A stretch of 7,186 nucleotides of DNA from assembly GCA_026400305.1 (NCBI GenBank), contig JAPLPI010000175.1:1-7186 (forward strand). The letters run 5' to 3'. Source of the stretch: Alphaproteobacteria bacterium (GTDB taxonomy: Bacteria; Pseudomonadota; Alphaproteobacteria; Micropepsales; Micropepsaceae). The position numbers and the translations under genes are program-made. Each line of letters opens with the position of its first letter. Within the stretch, counting starts at the first letter, position 1. Shown here one piece after another: positions 6,442 to 7,186 of this stretch. The notes under the pieces were generated by a model. The model was not told where the DNA came from. It saw nothing but the letters and a program-made list of their open reading frames with translations, and did no database searches.

Positions 6442-7186
6442 TCGGCGGCCGGTCAGCCGAGACGTCGCCGCCGGGCGAATTGTCGAATGGGCTGGACGGC
6501 GGCATGTCCCGCCAGCGCAAGCTGAAGGCCACGGCGGACCCGACATTGACCTGGGGCTCTGACGGCGGTGTTGCCTTCATCTGCTGCTCGCGCACCCGCA
6601 CGCATTCCTGCACCCCCACACCCAGGCCCGGAAAATCGCCGGAGATTTCCATCGCCCGCAGGAAGCAGTCATCGAAGAAGGTGTAGTGATCCAGCTCGCC
6701 GCAGCCGAAGCTGGTACGGTCGGGGCGCGAGGCCGTCATGATGATACGGTTCTCCCCCTTCAGCGGCGCCACGAACTGGCCGGAATAGCAGGCCGACATC
6801 ACGATCACCGAAGGGCGCTTGCCACAGGCGCTATTCACAATGTCGCGCAGTTTCTCCGGCCCCAGTACAGCGTCGCCAATGATGATGCCGGTGGGCACGC
6901 CATGGGAGGTGAAATAGATCAGGCAGCCGGACTTGGCCCTGGCGGCGGTTTCGTGCAGGGCGCCGGCGATGTCGGGAATGCTGGTATGTCGGGTGCCGTC
7001 ATCATAATCGACCGAGAACTGCACCATGTTCGACTTGCTGAAGCCGATCTTGACGAAGTCCGCGGCAAGGTCGTGGCGGGCATTGTCGAACACTTCGGAA
7101 GGCGCGCCGGAATGGGCGCGGTAATCGCCGGCCACCAGCACCACCGCCCAATCCTTGAAACTGGTGAGGTCGAAGGGCGCCTCGGC
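6437..7186 (-). CDS. C13 family (legumain-like) caspase-fold cysteine peptidase, N-terminus outside window
   Basis: The frame is open to the right edge, so the 5' end is missing; 249 residues are visible, beginning AEAPFDLTSFKDWAVVLVAG. The GTG at 7144 is internal, since in-frame coding with the same character continues upstream of it. The clan CD catalytic dyad is clear: a hydrophobic strand into His (CLIYFTSHGVPTG, codon at 6902-6904) and a second strand into Cys (SVIVMSACYSGQFV, codon at 6788-6790), 38 residues apart. HG and the AC-x-SG block match legumain-type C13 enzymes better than caspases or metacaspases. AGDYRAHSGAPSEVFDNARHD before the core resembles alphaproteobacterial C13 proteins I recall. 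The roughly 35 C-terminal residues are Pro/Ser-rich and probably disordered. Substrate, location and partner are unknown; any signal peptide would lie outside the window. Eukaryotic legumains cut after Asn or Asp; that specificity should not be assumed here. Confidence 0.87.
   Translation of the reverse strand, partial: AEAPFDLTSFKDWAVVLVAGDYRAHSGAPSEVFDNARHDLAADFVKIGFSKSNMVQFSVDYDDGTRHTSIPDIAGALHETAARAKSGCLIYFTSHGVPTGIIIGDAVLGPEKLRDIVNSACGKRPSVIVMSACYSGQFVAPLKGENRIIMTASRPDRTSFGCGELDHYTFFDDCFLRAMEISGDFPGLGVGVQECVRVREQQMKATPPSEPQVNVGSAVAFSLRWRDMPPSSPFDNSPGGDVSADRPPT

Noticed and set aside
5056..6525. A 489-codon + strand frame overlapping the symporter gene
   Set aside because: It runs in a different frame through a gene with clear transporter motifs. 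The translation is Arg/Gly/His-rich with no hydrophobic helices, so it is a GC-driven shadow.
1..7186. Mobile element, CRISPR array, phage or defence island
   Set aside because: No transposase, integrase, terminal inverted repeats, regularly spaced repeats, tRNA attachment site or multi-gene defence signature was seen. The C13 peptidase alone is not evidence of a defence system.

Overview
The window is GC-rich, tightly packed bacterial DNA that is almost entirely coding. It most likely comes from an alphaproteobacterium. The pointers are the gene order DnaJ-like chaperone - fabI - histidine phosphatase - aroC, which I recall as a recurring alphaproteobacterial block, and the HAIAFSDKDQL stretch of FabI, which looks like the alphaproteobacterial form. 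Genus cannot be fixed from this sequence; the quinoprotein dehydrogenase and the C13-type peptidase would fit Caulobacterales or Rhizomicrobium-like lineages, but that is a guess.

Left half (1-3092, all + strand), housekeeping block: the C-terminal half of a DnaJ/CbpA-type co-chaperone; a 96-bp gap with an AT-rich patch and the fabI leader; fabI (enoyl-ACP reductase, fatty acid synthesis); a small histidine phosphatase that overlaps fabI by 11 nt; and aroC (chorismate synthase, last common step of aromatic biosynthesis) 24 nt later. The last three read as one transcription unit.

Right half (3089-7186), accessory metabolism: a secreted PQQ-type eight-bladed-propeller dehydrogenase on the - strand, tail-to-tail with aroC so that the two stop codons overlap in CTAG; a 129-bp divergent promoter region; a dicarboxylate/amino acid:cation symporter on the + strand starting at TTG; and, on the - strand, a caspase-fold C13 (legumain-like) peptidase whose N-terminus lies beyond the right edge. 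The symporter and peptidase stop codons abut in TGATCA. A periplasmic oxidase-type enzyme divergent from an organic-anion importer suggests shared control of carbon-source use, but this is inference from layout.

No RNA gene, CRISPR array, insertion sequence, integrase, phage gene or obvious defence system is visible. The least explained items are the substrates of the quinoprotein, the histidine phosphatase and the C13 peptidase. I do not see convincing evidence of a new multi-gene system.
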